Notes under the pieces: generated by a model
Seen by the model: the letters and a program-made list of their open reading frames with translations, nothing else
Database searches by the model: none
What the model was told of the DNA's origin: nothing
Part shown: one piece after another, positions 36,397 through 45,657 of the stretch
Layout of the letters: every line of letters starts with the position of its first letter
How positions within the stretch are numbered: position 1 is the stretch's first letter
Position numbers and translations under genes: made by a program
Origin: OMIW01 sp044235645
GTDB taxonomy: Bacteria > Bdellovibrionota_C > UBA2361 > OMIW01
Length of the DNA stretch: 64,000 bases
Assembly: GCA_044235645.1 (NCBI GenBank)
Contig: JBIIHQ010000006.1
Coordinates: forward strand, 1 to 64,000
Direction of reading: 5' to 3'

Positions 36397-37424
36397 CGGG
36401 GCGCGCGCACCGACTCAACCGCTTCTTTCAGCCGAGGTAGCAGCGTCGATCGTAGTTCGTCCAGAGATTTGCGCCACCGAAACGCCGCGGCCGCCCGATG
36501 ACCGCCTCCCCCGAATGATGCTGCGATATCGGAGAGATTAATACCGCTATCTTTCGAGCGCATACTGATCCGCCATAGCCCCTCGTCCTCACGGATGAGT
36601 ACACTGATTAAAACCCCCGAAATATCACGAGCACGTTCACATAATACCGCGGTGTCTTCTTCAATTGCCCCATACTTTTCATAGTGGGACCGCGGGACGA
36701 TTAATTCACACACCGCACCTCCCTGATGCATCTGCATCTCGAGTAGCGCGGCAGATTGGAGCATGGTCGCTGAGAGCGATACCTGAGAGAAAAGGTGGTG
36801 GGCGATATGGTGAGGAACGGCACCGCTCTTGACGAGGGCCAACGCCACCTCAAAGGTTCTCTCCGTCGTGGAGCCGTACCGAAACGAGCCCGTATCGCCG
36901 TAAATGCCGGTCAAAAGAGCCGTCGCAACTTCTTGCGTTATCGTACCCTCGATCCGAGAGAGAATTTCATACACGACTTCGCTCGTGGAACTTGCCCCAA
37001 CCTCAACGAGGTTGACGGTTCCATATCCCTCGTTAGACACGTGATGGTCGATGTTCACGACGCATGGTGCTGCGCGCACCCAGGCCTGAAGCGTGTCTCC
37101 AACCCTATCCAATGCTCCACAATCGCAAACGATGACACACTCTGGGTTCTCTAACGGAAACGTCTGTCTCAGCGTCGTCAAGCCTGGCATCCAGCGATAC
37201 CTCTCAAGGAGTCCCGACTCGTTGACGAGCACCACCGATTTTCCAATGGATTCGAGTGCACGGGCGAGCCCCCCTGAGGAACCGTATGCGTCCGCATCAG
37301 GATTGTAATGACTCACGACAACAAAAGATCGATGTTCCGTTATACAACGGATGATCTCGGAAATAACCGCCTCTCTCCCAACGTTATGACCGTCGACAGA
37401 GGCGATACCGCTCGGGTGGTTCAT
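36393..37424 (-). CDS. nrnA: DHH/DHHA1 phosphoesterase (NrnA-type oligoribonuclease / pAp phosphatase)
   Basis: The 343-residue protein shows the DHH-family metal motifs: SHYNPDADAYGSS, CDCGALDRVG, and NIDHHVSNEGYG, with the C-terminal DHHA1 motif FGGGGHRAAAAF. NrnA-type enzymes degrade nano-RNA and dephosphorylate pAp. It sits between rbfA and truB, as in many bacteria, and overlaps both neighbours by 4 bases. Confidence 0.92.
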   Translation of the reverse strand: MNHPSGIASVDGHNVGREAVISEIIRCITEHRSFVVVSHYNPDADAYGSSGGLARALESIGKSVVLVNESGLLERYRWMPGLTTLRQTFPLENPECVIVCDCGALDRVGDTLQAWVRAAPCVVNIDHHVSNEGYGTVNLVEVGASSTSEVVYEILSRIEGTITQEVATALLTGIYGDTGSFRYGSTTERTFEVALALVKSGAVPHHIAHHLFSQVSLSATMLQSAALLEMQMHQGGAVCELIVPRSHYEKYGAIEEDTAVLCERARDISGVLISVLIREDEGLWRISMRSKDSGINLSDIAASFGGGGHRAAAAFRWRKSLDELRSTLLPRLKEAVESVRAPR

Positions 37425-37765
37425 GGTTTGTTGATCCTCGCGATCAGGGACTCGACCTCTTGCTGCACATCGAGGGTATCATCGTAGGTGAACGAAAGCT
37501 GAGGGACGACACGCAGCGATATCTCTCGGGCAACTCGGGATCGGAGCACCCCCGCAGCAGCCTCGAAAGCCTCCTCAACCTCGGCTACACGGTCTGGTCC
37601 CCCACTCACCACCCAATAAATCCGAGCATGTCGGAGGTCTTTGCTCGTCACCACCGATGTCACGGTTACCAAATCTAACCGGGGATCGGAAAGGCGAAGC
37701 AACTCCCGCGCAACGACCTCCTGGATTCTCTCCCCGACTTTAAATGTTCGTCTCCGACCGCTCAT
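37421..37765 (-). CDS. rbfA: Ribosome-binding factor A
   Basis: RbfA assists 16S rRNA 5'-end maturation and cold adaptation of the 30S subunit. The 114-residue protein has the family start (RRTFKVGERIQEVVARELLRL), the DPRLDLVTVTSV strand and HARIYW. It lies between infB and nrnA in the standard order. Confidence 0.93.
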   Translation of the reverse strand: MSGRRRTFKVGERIQEVVARELLRLSDPRLDLVTVTSVVTSKDLRHARIYWVVSGGPDRVAEVEEAFEAAAGVLRSRVAREISLRVVPQLSFTYDDTLDVQQEVESLIARINKP

Positions 37766-37828
37766 ACGGTTGTCACTGCCTCAGCACTACGCTAACCCAC
37801 TTACCACTACATCGGATTATATGTCCCA

Positions 37829-40765
37829 CTAATCGAGTGAGGCGGCGACCTCCTCGATCTCATAAATATCGATCGAGTCCCCCACCTTAACGTCGTTGAA
37901 CGAATCAACACTCATCCCGCACTCATATCCGCTCTGGACCTGACGGACATCCTCTTTGAATCGCCGTAAACTTCCAACCTTGCCCTCGTACATTACGGAA
38001 CTATCCCGCAGCACCCGAACAAAAGCTCCCCGCTTGACGATACCGTCAGATACAAAGCATCCCGCCACTGTTCCGATCTTTGGCACCGTAAATGTATCTC
38101 GGACTTCAAGACGTCCGAGATGGCGCTCTTTCTTGATCGGCGCAAGCAGACCAACCATCGCCTTCTTGACATCGTCGAGGAGCTCGTAAATGACCCGATA
38201 GAACCGAACCTCGATCCGGTGAGATTCAGCATCCGCGAGTGCTCGCGGTTCGCCCCGAACGCCAAACCCGACGATCACGGCCTTTGAGGCGATGGCAAGT
38301 TGAACGTCGTTCTCGGTCACGCCACCGACCCCAGAGTGAAGCACCCGGACTTTGACCTTGGCGGTCGAGAGCTGCTCAACTGCGGCACGAACTGCTTCGA
38401 GCGACCCAATAACATCGGCCTTTATGACGAGATTCAGCTCTGCTGGGGCGAGGTTGTTCGCTCGACGAGAGAACTCTTCAAGACTGATGGGACCAGAGGC
38501 AAGAGCTCGCTCTGCCGAAGCGATCTTTTCTGCACGATTGCTCGCCACTTCGCGGGCAATCGCTTCAGATTCGACCACAACGAAATCATCCCCGGCGATC
38601 GGCATCCCATCGAGACCGGTGATCTCAACGGGGGTCGAGGGAGCTGCCTCCTCGATCCTCTCACCACGATGGTCAAGCATGGTGCGCACCCGCCCTGAGC
38701 ACTGACCCACCACGTAGATATCACCGACCCGTAAGGTACCGGTCTGCACCAAGACCGTTGCCACGATACCTCGACCCCGATCCTGGCGAGCCTCAATAAC
38801 CGTCCCCTTGGCACGACGATCAGGATTTGCTTTGAGTTCTTTAATCTCCGCCAGGAGAAGGATACCCTCTAGCAACTCAGGAATTCCCTGACGGCTCAAA
38901 GCCGAGACGGGGAAGAACATCGTGTCGCCTCCCCAGTCCTCCGGTTGAAGCCCCTGCTCGACGAGCTGTTGCTTGACCCGGTCAGGATTCGCGCCGTGTT
39001 TATCCATCTTGTTCACGGCGACCACAATCGGCACCTGCGCTGCTTTGGCGTGGTTGATAGCCTCGATCGTTTGAGGCATGACGCCGTCGTCCGCGGCGAC
39101 TACCAAGATCACGATATCGGTGCAGTCGGCTCCCCGAGCTCGCATCGCAGTGAAGGCAGCGTGACCGGGGGTATCGATAAAGGTAATGGTCCGTTCCTCA
39201 TCGACTGCCACTCGATACGCCCCGATGTGCTGCGTAATTCCCCCCGCTTCGCGCGCTGCGACCGAGGTCTTTCGAATCGCGTCGAGAAGCGAGGTTTTTC
39301 CGTGGTCAACGTGTCCCATCACCGTGACGATCGGGGGGCGGGCAACGAGATTTCCCTCGTCATCCGCACCCTCAACGACGAGGAACTGATCCTCATCGAA
39401 GGATGTTGATTCGACTTCGTAGCCGAAGTCATCAATCAAGATCATCGCAGTATCTTTATCGATAACCTGATTAATCGTTGCGATGATACCGAGCTGCATC
39501 AGCTTTGATATCACCTCTCCGGCTTTGAGACTCATCTGACGGGCGAGATCACCTACTGAGATCGTATCCCCAAGCTTTACCGCCCGTCTGCCGACCTTCT
39601 GCGTGCGCTGATCATCCTGCGCCTGCAGCTTGTGGGCATCCTTGCGGTCTTTCGATCCCCCCTTGCCGGTAGAGCGACGACCTTCACGACCCTCGTAGTC
39701 GACGAGGTCACCCCGTGAGAACTCCCGTTTTCGCGTTGGGCCTTTCTTTTTGGCACCCTTCTTCGCATCGCTATCTTCTTCTTCCTCGACAAATGAAACT
39801 CCGGCAACGATCCCAAGTCGACGAGGTTGCTCGACAAGCTCTTTACCATCACGTTCTACGACGCGAACCCCTCGCTTCTGGGGAAGTTCGATTCGACCCA
39901 GAATTCGGGGACCAATCCGACGCTCCTCGGGAGCCGGTGCTGCTGATGGCGTAGTTTCGACTGTTTGCTTTTCGGGAGGGGCAGAGGGAACCTCGGCCTG
40001 AGCCTTAATCGCGTGAACTTCCTCGACCGCTCCCTCCGAACGCTCTTCAGAAGCTTTTTCCTCAGGCTCGGGTACTTCGTCTGGTGATGGCACCTCCTCC
40101 TCTTGTTCTGGACCCTCGAGTTCCTCAACCTCTTCGGCTAGGGTCGCCGACACAATCCCCCCCTGATAAGGGAGCTGCTCATCAAGAGGGCTCCGGTCAC
40201 CAAATCCATCCCCATGCGAATCATCTCTTTCGACCGTCTCTTCCTCATCTATGATCAGGTGTGGTGCAGTGATTGCTGACCCCGGTTGAGCTAATACTGG
40301 TTGAGCTAATCCTGGTTGAGCTAATCCTGATTGAGACATGCCCGTTGGCTTCACTGACTCCGGCACAGCCCGCTCCGATGCAGCAAATGCCGTTCCCTCG
40401 CTATGAACCCCTCTTTCGCCCCGTGAGGTTGAAGCCCCTTCATCTTCCCGACCCGGGCCCTGCTTTCGGCGCATGATAACGTTGCCCTGACGTCGTTCAA
40501 ACACCTTTTCCTGAGTTCCCGTCGTCCTATCGGTTCGAACCATGATGGTCTCCTTGAGGACAGGCGATGCATCAACCGCTGTACCCGCGGAGCCACCCAT
40601 TGCCTCTCGAATCAGAGCCCGCCGAATGGCATCGGCTTCGTCCGCCTCGAGAGAGTTCGAGTGTGATGTTCGGGGAGGTGCCCCAAATTCTATCGCTTTC
40701 GCAATAACGACACGGTTATCAACACCCAACTCCCGCGCCAACTCATAGATTCTTATCTTCGACAT
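37829..40765 (-). CDS. infB: Translation initiation factor IF-2
   Basis: IF-2 places initiator tRNA on the 30S subunit. The 978-residue protein has an N-terminal helical head (MSKIRIYELARELGV), a long Pro/Glu/Ala-rich linker, and a second IF-2N domain (VGDLARQMSLKAGEVI). The GTPase domain carries G1 GHVDHGKTS near residue 480, then DTPGHAAF and NKMDK, and IF-2 domains II-IV follow. The linker contains a 15-bp tandem repeat. I use the ATG at 40765, two codons inside the open frame; it overlaps the ylxR end by 23 bases. Confidence 0.97.
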   Translation of the reverse strand: MSKIRIYELARELGVDNRVVIAKAIEFGAPPRTSHSNSLEADEADAIRRALIREAMGGSAGTAVDASPVLKETIMVRTDRTTGTQEKVFERRQGNVIMRRKQGPGREDEGASTSRGERGVHSEGTAFAASERAVPESVKPTGMSQSGLAQPGLAQPVLAQPGSAITAPHLIIDEEETVERDDSHGDGFGDRSPLDEQLPYQGGIVSATLAEEVEELEGPEQEEEVPSPDEVPEPEEKASEERSEGAVEEVHAIKAQAEVPSAPPEKQTVETTPSAAPAPEERRIGPRILGRIELPQKRGVRVVERDGKELVEQPRRLGIVAGVSFVEEEEDSDAKKGAKKKGPTRKREFSRGDLVDYEGREGRRSTGKGGSKDRKDAHKLQAQDDQRTQKVGRRAVKLGDTISVGDLARQMSLKAGEVISKLMQLGIIATINQVIDKDTAMILIDDFGYEVESTSFDEDQFLVVEGADDEGNLVARPPIVTVMGHVDHGKTSLLDAIRKTSVAAREAGGITQHIGAYRVAVDEERTITFIDTPGHAAFTAMRARGADCTDIVILVVAADDGVMPQTIEAINHAKAAQVPIVVAVNKMDKHGANPDRVKQQLVEQGLQPEDWGGDTMFFPVSALSRQGIPELLEGILLLAEIKELKANPDRRAKGTVIEARQDRGRGIVATVLVQTGTLRVGDIYVVGQCSGRVRTMLDHRGERIEEAAPSTPVEITGLDGMPIAGDDFVVVESEAIAREVASNRAEKIASAERALASGPISLEEFSRRANNLAPAELNLVIKADVIGSLEAVRAAVEQLSTAKVKVRVLHSGVGGVTENDVQLAIASKAVIVGFGVRGEPRALADAESHRIEVRFYRVIYELLDDVKKAMVGLLAPIKKERHLGRLEVRDTFTVPKIGTVAGCFVSDGIVKRGAFVRVLRDSSVMYEGKVGSLRRFKEDVRQVQSGYECGMSVDSFNDVKVGDSIDIYEIEEVAASLD
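40284..40335 (-). repeat. 15-bp in-frame tandem repeat inside infB
   Basis: Three full copies of a 15-base unit (40284-40298, 40299-40313, 40314-40328) plus a partial fourth encode a repeated five-residue unit (LAQPG/LAQPV) in the IF-2 linker. The repeats differ by one base or so, so the expansion appears recent. Confidence 0.85.
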
Positions 40766-41243
40766 GATCATCCTTCCTCACACCTCTCAATTGGAGGCCC
40801 CCGAGAACCATCTCGAGGTCATTCTTGCGAACCGCGCCCCGGGCAACCCTGAACGCATACTCCCACCGCTTAGCTTCTTTTTTCGCCCGTTCGATGCACT
40901 CTTTTCGACAGTGGAGGTAAGCCCCTCTTCCCCCTTTCGTTTGGGTTGCATCGATAAGAACCGCGCCATCTTTGAACAATACTCGGATGAGATCGCCCTT
41001 GATATCACTCGTTCGACACCCCACACACCGTCGCCTCGGTACCTTCACTGATATTTTCTCTGGTACCTTCGCCGCTCGCCCCTCCTCCCTCTTTGCATTA
41101 CCCCCCTGAGAGCCTATCCGCTCCCCGCTGTCGACCAAACCAACATCAGTCACCTGGACTGATGTTTTCTCCTTCCGCTGCTCGATGATCCTGTTATCGC
41201 CCATCTTCTTAACGATCCGATACGTCGCATTGAACCTAGGCAC
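40743..41243 (-). CDS. ylxR: YlxR (DUF448) RNA-binding protein
   Basis: The YlxR core is clear: RRRCVGCRTSDIKGDLIRV and GRGAYLHCRKECI. Family members are small nucleic-acid-binding proteins encoded between nusA and infB, with a proposed role in RNase P or transcription regulation. At 166 residues this one is longer than the usual 90-110 because of a basic 65-residue N-terminal extension. The GTG at 41243 has GAGGG upstream and lies 18 bases from the nusA stop; an ATG at 41204 is an alternative. Confidence 0.88.
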   Translation of the reverse strand: MPRFNATYRIVKKMGDNRIIEQRKEKTSVQVTDVGLVDSGERIGSQGGNAKREEGRAAKVPEKISVKVPRRRCVGCRTSDIKGDLIRVLFKDGAVLIDATQTKGGRGAYLHCRKECIERAKKEAKRWEYAFRVARGAVRKNDLEMVLGGLQLRGVRKDDHVEDKNL

Positions 41244-41261
41244 GAGACCCTCGAGCAGGAC

Positions 41262-42731
41262 CTACCCCTCTCCTCCCTGACTGCGAAGGAATCGATCTGC
41301 TGCCTCTCGGATTGCCGAAGCCTCCTCCTCATCTATCCCCTCGATGTCGAGGAGTTCGTCAAGATCGGAGAGCACAATGCTCTGAATTGTCGTGAGACCA
41401 GCCCGTTGGAGACGCCCCCTTGTTGCAGGATCGAGCCCAAGTTTGTAAAGGTCTCCCATGAGGGGACCCTCATTCGGATCCTCTAATTCATGTTCAGCTA
41501 TGTATTGACGAGCTGACGCGATAATCTCCTCTGCACGATCCCGCTCAATTCCCTCGATCTCCATGAGATCCTCGAAGAGAGCCTCAGCAACCTCTTGAGC
41601 GCTCCGATAGCCCTGCTGATAGAGCCGTTCCGCATCGGTGAAGTCGACACCGGGAATCGACTCGAGTGAACGACGAGCTCGTCGAGCTTCTTCTTCCGCG
41701 ACCGACACACTTCGCACGTCAAGTTTCCACCCGGTTAATTTGCTCGCGAGCTTCACATTCTGGCCTCGTCGCCCGATGGCAAGCGACAGCTGATCGTCAT
41801 TAACAATGACCTCCATCGAGTGATTGTCCTCATCGACCAGGACCCGATTCACCTCAGCCGGTGCGAGGGCGCGGGCCACGAACGAGGGCTCATCGGGAGT
41901 CCACGGAATAATATCTATCCGCTCGCCTTTGAGCTCATCAACGACGTTCCGGACACGGGAGCCTTTAACACCGACACATGCTCCCACCGGATCCAGATTC
42001 TGATCGTGGGAGATAACCGCTATCTTCGCTCGATCGCCGGGCTCTCGAGCGGCAGCCTTGATCTCAATCGTTTTATCCGCTATCTCGGGCACCTCAAGCT
42101 CAAAGAGCTTCTTCAGAAAATCAGGATGACTTCTTGTCAATATAATCTGAGGACCCCGAGCGGAACGGTCGATGTCTAGGATCATGCTCCGGACCCGATC
42201 TCCTTGCTTATATTTTTCCCGTTGGATCTGTTCTCGCTTGGGTAGTACCGCTTCGGTTCTTCCGAGGTGAACGATCAGATTACCCCGATCGTATCGCTGC
42301 ACGATCCCATTGATAAGGTCGCCCCGAGCGTTTTTGTACTCCTCATAAATGACACCTCGTTCGGCATCACGGAGTTTCTGAATGATGACCTGTTTGGCGG
42401 TTTGAGCCGATATCCGACCCAGACCTTCAGTGGGGAGCTTTTTCCCGAACTCATCTCCTATCATTGCATCGGGATCGTACGAGCGCCTTGCCTCTTCGAT
42501 TGATAATTCGGTTCCAGGATCAACTACCGATGAAACGACAGTCTTAAACTGGACGACCTCAAGCTCGCCCGAGTCCTCGTTAAAGGATACCTCAAGGTTC
42601 AGACTATGACCGAAATGCTTTCGAGCCGCCGAGAGCATCGCTGACTCGATTGCTTCCACTAGTATCGCCTTGTCGATACCCTTGTCCCGCCCCAGCTGCC
42701 CTAAAATGGCATTAAGATCTACACTTGCCAT
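41262..42731 (-). CDS. nusA: Transcription termination/antitermination factor NusA
   Basis: NusA binds RNA polymerase and modulates pausing, termination and antitermination. The 489-residue protein has the N-terminal domain, S1, two KH domains (with DPVGACVGVKGSRVRNVVDELKG split around the family GxxG and AIGRRGQNVKLAS), and two C-terminal helix-hairpin-helix acidic repeats. I use the ATG at 42731; the frame extends two codons to a TTG. Confidence 0.97.
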   Translation of the reverse strand: MASVDLNAILGQLGRDKGIDKAILVEAIESAMLSAARKHFGHSLNLEVSFNEDSGELEVVQFKTVVSSVVDPGTELSIEEARRSYDPDAMIGDEFGKKLPTEGLGRISAQTAKQVIIQKLRDAERGVIYEEYKNARGDLINGIVQRYDRGNLIVHLGRTEAVLPKREQIQREKYKQGDRVRSMILDIDRSARGPQIILTRSHPDFLKKLFELEVPEIADKTIEIKAAAREPGDRAKIAVISHDQNLDPVGACVGVKGSRVRNVVDELKGERIDIIPWTPDEPSFVARALAPAEVNRVLVDEDNHSMEVIVNDDQLSLAIGRRGQNVKLASKLTGWKLDVRSVSVAEEEARRARRSLESIPGVDFTDAERLYQQGYRSAQEVAEALFEDLMEIEGIERDRAEEIIASARQYIAEHELEDPNEGPLMGDLYKLGLDPATRGRLQRAGLTTIQSIVLSDLDELLDIEGIDEEEASAIREAADRFLRSQGGEG

Positions 42732-42801
42732 ACCCAAATCTCACCGAACAATATATCCATCTCACCATTCCCCTCGGGGAACTTCACCTACGCACTGCAA
42801 T

Positions 42802-43677
42802 TTAGCTCATACCCTCTTCCACAGGCTTCTCTTCGACCCGCGCCGCTTCCGAATCCTGGTCAATCTCTTCGCGCCCTTCTCCTGCGATCCCTGAGAGAGG
42901 GCCGTCCCGAAACAGAAAGTCTACGCGTGCCTGTTTCAGATTGGCAAAAGGCACTACGACTGCCTCCTTGCCGAGATTGGTCGCGGAGGAGGTCTCTCCC
43001 CTTCCTCCCCGCTTTTTTCGCCCACGCTTCCGTTCCTCGTCGACGATCATCAGATTGTCGTCACCTACCCGACACAACTCTCCACGTATCACCCCTCCCG
43101 AGCCACCATCACGGGAACGAACGACGAGACGAACCCGCTCACCGACCGCTCCTTGGAGATGCTCAACACATTTCAATTCGCGGTTAACCCCCGGACTCGA
43201 TACCTCGAGAGTAACTGACCCGGGAAGAAGCTCTTCCACCCGATCATTATCAATGATCAGCCGCGCTAATCGTCCGCACTCCTCGTGGCCGATGACCCGC
43301 TCTATCTCAGCGACACCCTTCTTCCCTTGCTTCAAGGAGGGTGCGGTAATAACAACCTGAAGTATACCGGAGAGACTCCGGGGAAAAGTGACGTCGTACA
43401 GCGCGACGCCTGCCTGCTCGGCCAGCTCCACAAGGAAGGCGACCTGCGGACTATCTCGATCGAATGGGGAAGTTGGAAATGGCCCTAATGTTCCGTTGCA
43501 ACTCGAATCGTTGGAACCTGAAATCATGTGCGGTGCTGTCACCCCCTTTTCACCGGCTAAGGAGCGAATCCCGTGTTCCCGCCGATTCCCGTTGCGCCCA
43601 ACTAATACTTCGTCTTCGGCTCCGCCATCGATGCCGTCATCCCATGCCCGATTTGAGCGTGATCGGTTCTTTGCCAT
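42802..43677 (-). CDS. rimP: Ribosome maturation factor RimP, with long N-terminal extension
   Basis: RimP helps 30S subunit assembly. The core spans about residues 75-270: FLVELAEQAGVALYDVTF, IERVIGHEECGRLARLI, and VTLEVSSPGVNRELKCVEH. The 291-residue length exceeds the usual 150-180. About 75 extra residues lie at the N-terminus, and an acidic tail with a basic Lys/Arg/Gly loop (KRGRKKRGGRG) lies near the C-terminus. AAGG close to the ATG at 43677 supports the long form. It is the first gene of the translation operon. Confidence 0.9.
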   Translation of the reverse strand: MAKNRSRSNRAWDDGIDGGAEDEVLVGRNGNRREHGIRSLAGEKGVTAPHMISGSNDSSCNGTLGPFPTSPFDRDSPQVAFLVELAEQAGVALYDVTFPRSLSGILQVVITAPSLKQGKKGVAEIERVIGHEECGRLARLIIDNDRVEELLPGSVTLEVSSPGVNRELKCVEHLQGAVGERVRLVVRSRDGGSGGVIRGELCRVGDDNLMIVDEERKRGRKKRGGRGETSSATNLGKEAVVVPFANLKQARVDFLFRDGPLSGIAGEGREEIDQDSEAARVEEKPVEEGMS

Positions 43678-44023
43678 ATACCTTCACAGCTGATTACTAG
43701 CCCCGACATCCGCGCAACCATCAGACCCCACGTTCCCCTCGCCCCTGTTCGACTACCAACGAACCCGCTTCGTCGCCTCAGGGGGCTCGCAGTGCGAACC
43801 TCTGCGAGAGCTCTGCATGAGAGCCATATCGTAACATTCCGTTGTCGAGAAAAGAGAGCGACGACAGGAGGTCAGGCGACAGGAGCACATCGATTTGTGC
43901 TATGCGGAGGATATCGGAATTGGGTGGTGATTGCAAGTTTTTTTGGGAGTAAGCGAGAGAGATGGAATATTTTGACTTTTTTTCGAAATCACCCTTTAAT
44001 TTCCAAACTAGCCATCTGTTTTT
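43678..44023. other. 346-base divergent intergenic region
   Basis: It separates rimP (minus) from the small membrane protein gene (plus) and holds the candidate promoter at 43972-44000. No other gene is supported; a plus-strand frame from 43792 overlaps the small gene in another register and looks spurious. Confidence 0.6.
43972..44000 (+). promoter_or_regulatory. Candidate sigma-70 promoter
   Basis: TTGACT (43972-43977, 5 of 6) is followed by exactly 17 bases and TTTAAT (43995-44000, 5 of 6). It would start transcription near 44007, just before the small membrane protein gene. Confidence 0.6.
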
Positions 44024-44314
44024 ATGAGAAGGTTATCGCGGTGTTTGAGGAGTTCCATTGGGACGAAGAAGGCGACTCGATGCGCCGGCTTCGTGAAGAG
44101 CTTAGAAGGATTGGTCATCGTCGCCCTTGGGCTAGGGGCTGGTTGGCTGATGTATCAGGTCGCTCCCTCTCATCGACAGCCCGAGGATTATCAGCGTCAA
44201 CCCGAACCGCCACAATCTGCACCACCCACCCTCGAGAGAATCTTGTCGGTGCCATCATGCGCGCCCGTAGAGATGCCTGAGGTACGAGAGCCACGGGGGA
44301 TCGGATTGGTTTAA
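44024..44314 (+). CDS. Small single-pass membrane protein
   Basis: The 96-residue frame has one membrane segment (GLVIVALGLGAGWLMYQV) followed by a Pro/Gln-rich tail and no known domain. It ends 12 bases before a strong hairpin and follows a good promoter, so the unit looks real. There is no clear ribosome binding site at the ATG; a GTG at 44093 would give a 73-residue product starting just before the membrane segment. Confidence 0.5.
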   Translation: MRRLSRCLRSSIGTKKATRCAGFVKSLEGLVIVALGLGAGWLMYQVAPSHRQPEDYQRQPEPPQSAPPTLERILSVPSCAPVEMPEVREPRGIGLV

Positions 44315-44326
44315 AATCCTTCAGCT

Positions 44327-44355
44327 GGGCACCCTCCTCTCGTTTGAGGGTGCCC
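44327..44355. terminator. Bidirectional hairpin terminator
   Basis: A perfect 10-bp GC-rich stem (GGGCACCCTC with GAGGGTGCCC, 9-base loop) is followed on the plus strand by a T-rich run. It lies between the small plus-strand gene and the 3' end of hemA on the minus strand. Confidence 0.85.
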
Positions 44356-44388
44356 TTCATCTTTCTCGGATTCTTTTTGCCGTTCCGC

Positions 44389-45657
44389 TCACCTTCTCGC
44401 TCCTCCCATCACACCGCTTCTCTCCGGACATTCGATCGAGCTCGGCGGCTCGTGACGCTCCGATGGATACTCACTCCCGATGGGACAATCCTCACCACGC
44501 GTCATCCACGCATGGGTAATCCGCTCCGTCACCCGCCGAACAAGATCATGGCCCCGCTCTCCAGCAACCCCGACCTCTGCCAACTCTCCCGCGACGATGA
44601 CCCGGACCTGCTCTCGGAGCGATAAGAGGGCAGGCTCGTTTTCGACGCGTTGGAGCCACCGTTCGAACTGGTGCACCCCATAATCGATAACGATCCCCGC
44701 CTCGAGCGCGGCTTCCTCCCGGAGCGCACGGTTGCGGTCGGCGATCGTCGCGAGGTCATCGACCCCGGCGAGATAGACCCCCGGCACAGAGCGCACTGCT
44801 TCGGAAAAGTTGCGCGGAACCCCTAGGTCTATCAAAAAAAGGGGACGTGCCCGACGCGCTGCGCGGATTGTTTTTGCCTCGAGAATCGGGCGGTCGATCG
44901 AGATGGAGCCCACGATAATATCAACCTCGCGCACGAGGCGCGGAATCTCCTCGAGCGGCACCGCCACGCCACCACACCGCGCGGCAAGCTCCGCGGCTCG
45001 CTGCACGGTGCGATTGGCGACGATGATATCGGTGCATCCTGCGGCGCCTAAATGAAGAGCCACGAGCTCCGCGACTTCTCCACTCCCGATGATTGCCGCC
45101 CTGCTTTTCGTCAGGGGACCAAACATCTGGCGAGCGAGCTGAACCGCAACGTAGCTAACCGATACACCATGATCAGCGACCTCGGTGTGGGTGCGAACTC
45201 GCTTGGCGGTCGAGAATGCACCCTGGAAAAGGTGATGAAGATATTTGCGAACGAGCCCCAATTCTTGCGCCCGTTCGTATGAGGCTTTGACCTGGCCTAA
45301 TATCTGAGATTCACCCACGACCATTGAATCGAGACTTGCCGCGACCCGATAGAGATGGCGCACGGCATCCCGGTTCCGATGAGCGTAGATATTCTCGGCG
45401 GGAATCCGTTGTGCAAGCTCGCGGCGTGCGTGATCGGCGGCACCCGCCCCTGCAACAATCACCTCAAATCGATTGCACGTTGAAATGAGCGCAGCCTCGG
45501 CGAGACGACCTGCGGTGACCGCCGACTGAAGCCATTCTTCAGCGGAGGCTCGCCACTGCGCTAAGACCTCACGCCCTGCGACTGAAAGGGTGCGAAAGTT
45601 GCAGCCAATTACCCCTATCTCGGGGTTATACGTCTCAAGCGAAGCACCGAATGCCAT
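44389..45657 (-). CDS. hemA: Glutamyl-tRNA reductase
   Basis: HemA reduces glutamyl-tRNA to glutamate 1-semialdehyde, the first step of C5-pathway haem synthesis. Motifs include STCNRFEV with the catalytic Cys, DSMVVGESQILGQVK, AIIGSGEVAELVA for NADPH binding, and DLGVPRNF. Length 422 residues is normal, with a short disordered end. Its ATG overlaps the CcsA/HemX-like stop by one base (TAATG). Confidence 0.95.
   Translation of the reverse strand: MAFGASLETYNPEIGVIGCNFRTLSVAGREVLAQWRASAEEWLQSAVTAGRLAEAALISTCNRFEVIVAGAGAADHARRELAQRIPAENIYAHRNRDAVRHLYRVAASLDSMVVGESQILGQVKASYERAQELGLVRKYLHHLFQGAFSTAKRVRTHTEVADHGVSVSYVAVQLARQMFGPLTKSRAAIIGSGEVAELVALHLGAAGCTDIIVANRTVQRAAELAARCGGVAVPLEEIPRLVREVDIIVGSISIDRPILEAKTIRAARRARPLFLIDLGVPRNFSEAVRSVPGVYLAGVDDLATIADRNRALREEAALEAGIVIDYGVHQFERWLQRVENEPALLSLREQVRVIVAGELAEVGVAGERGHDLVRRVTERITHAWMTRGEDCPIGSEYPSERHEPPSSIECPERSGVMGGARR

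Noticed and set aside
43792..44280. Plus-strand 162-codon frame overlapping the small membrane protein gene
   Set aside because: Arg/Cys/Thr-rich composition typical of a wrong frame; the alternative frame has a membrane helix and ends before a terminator.
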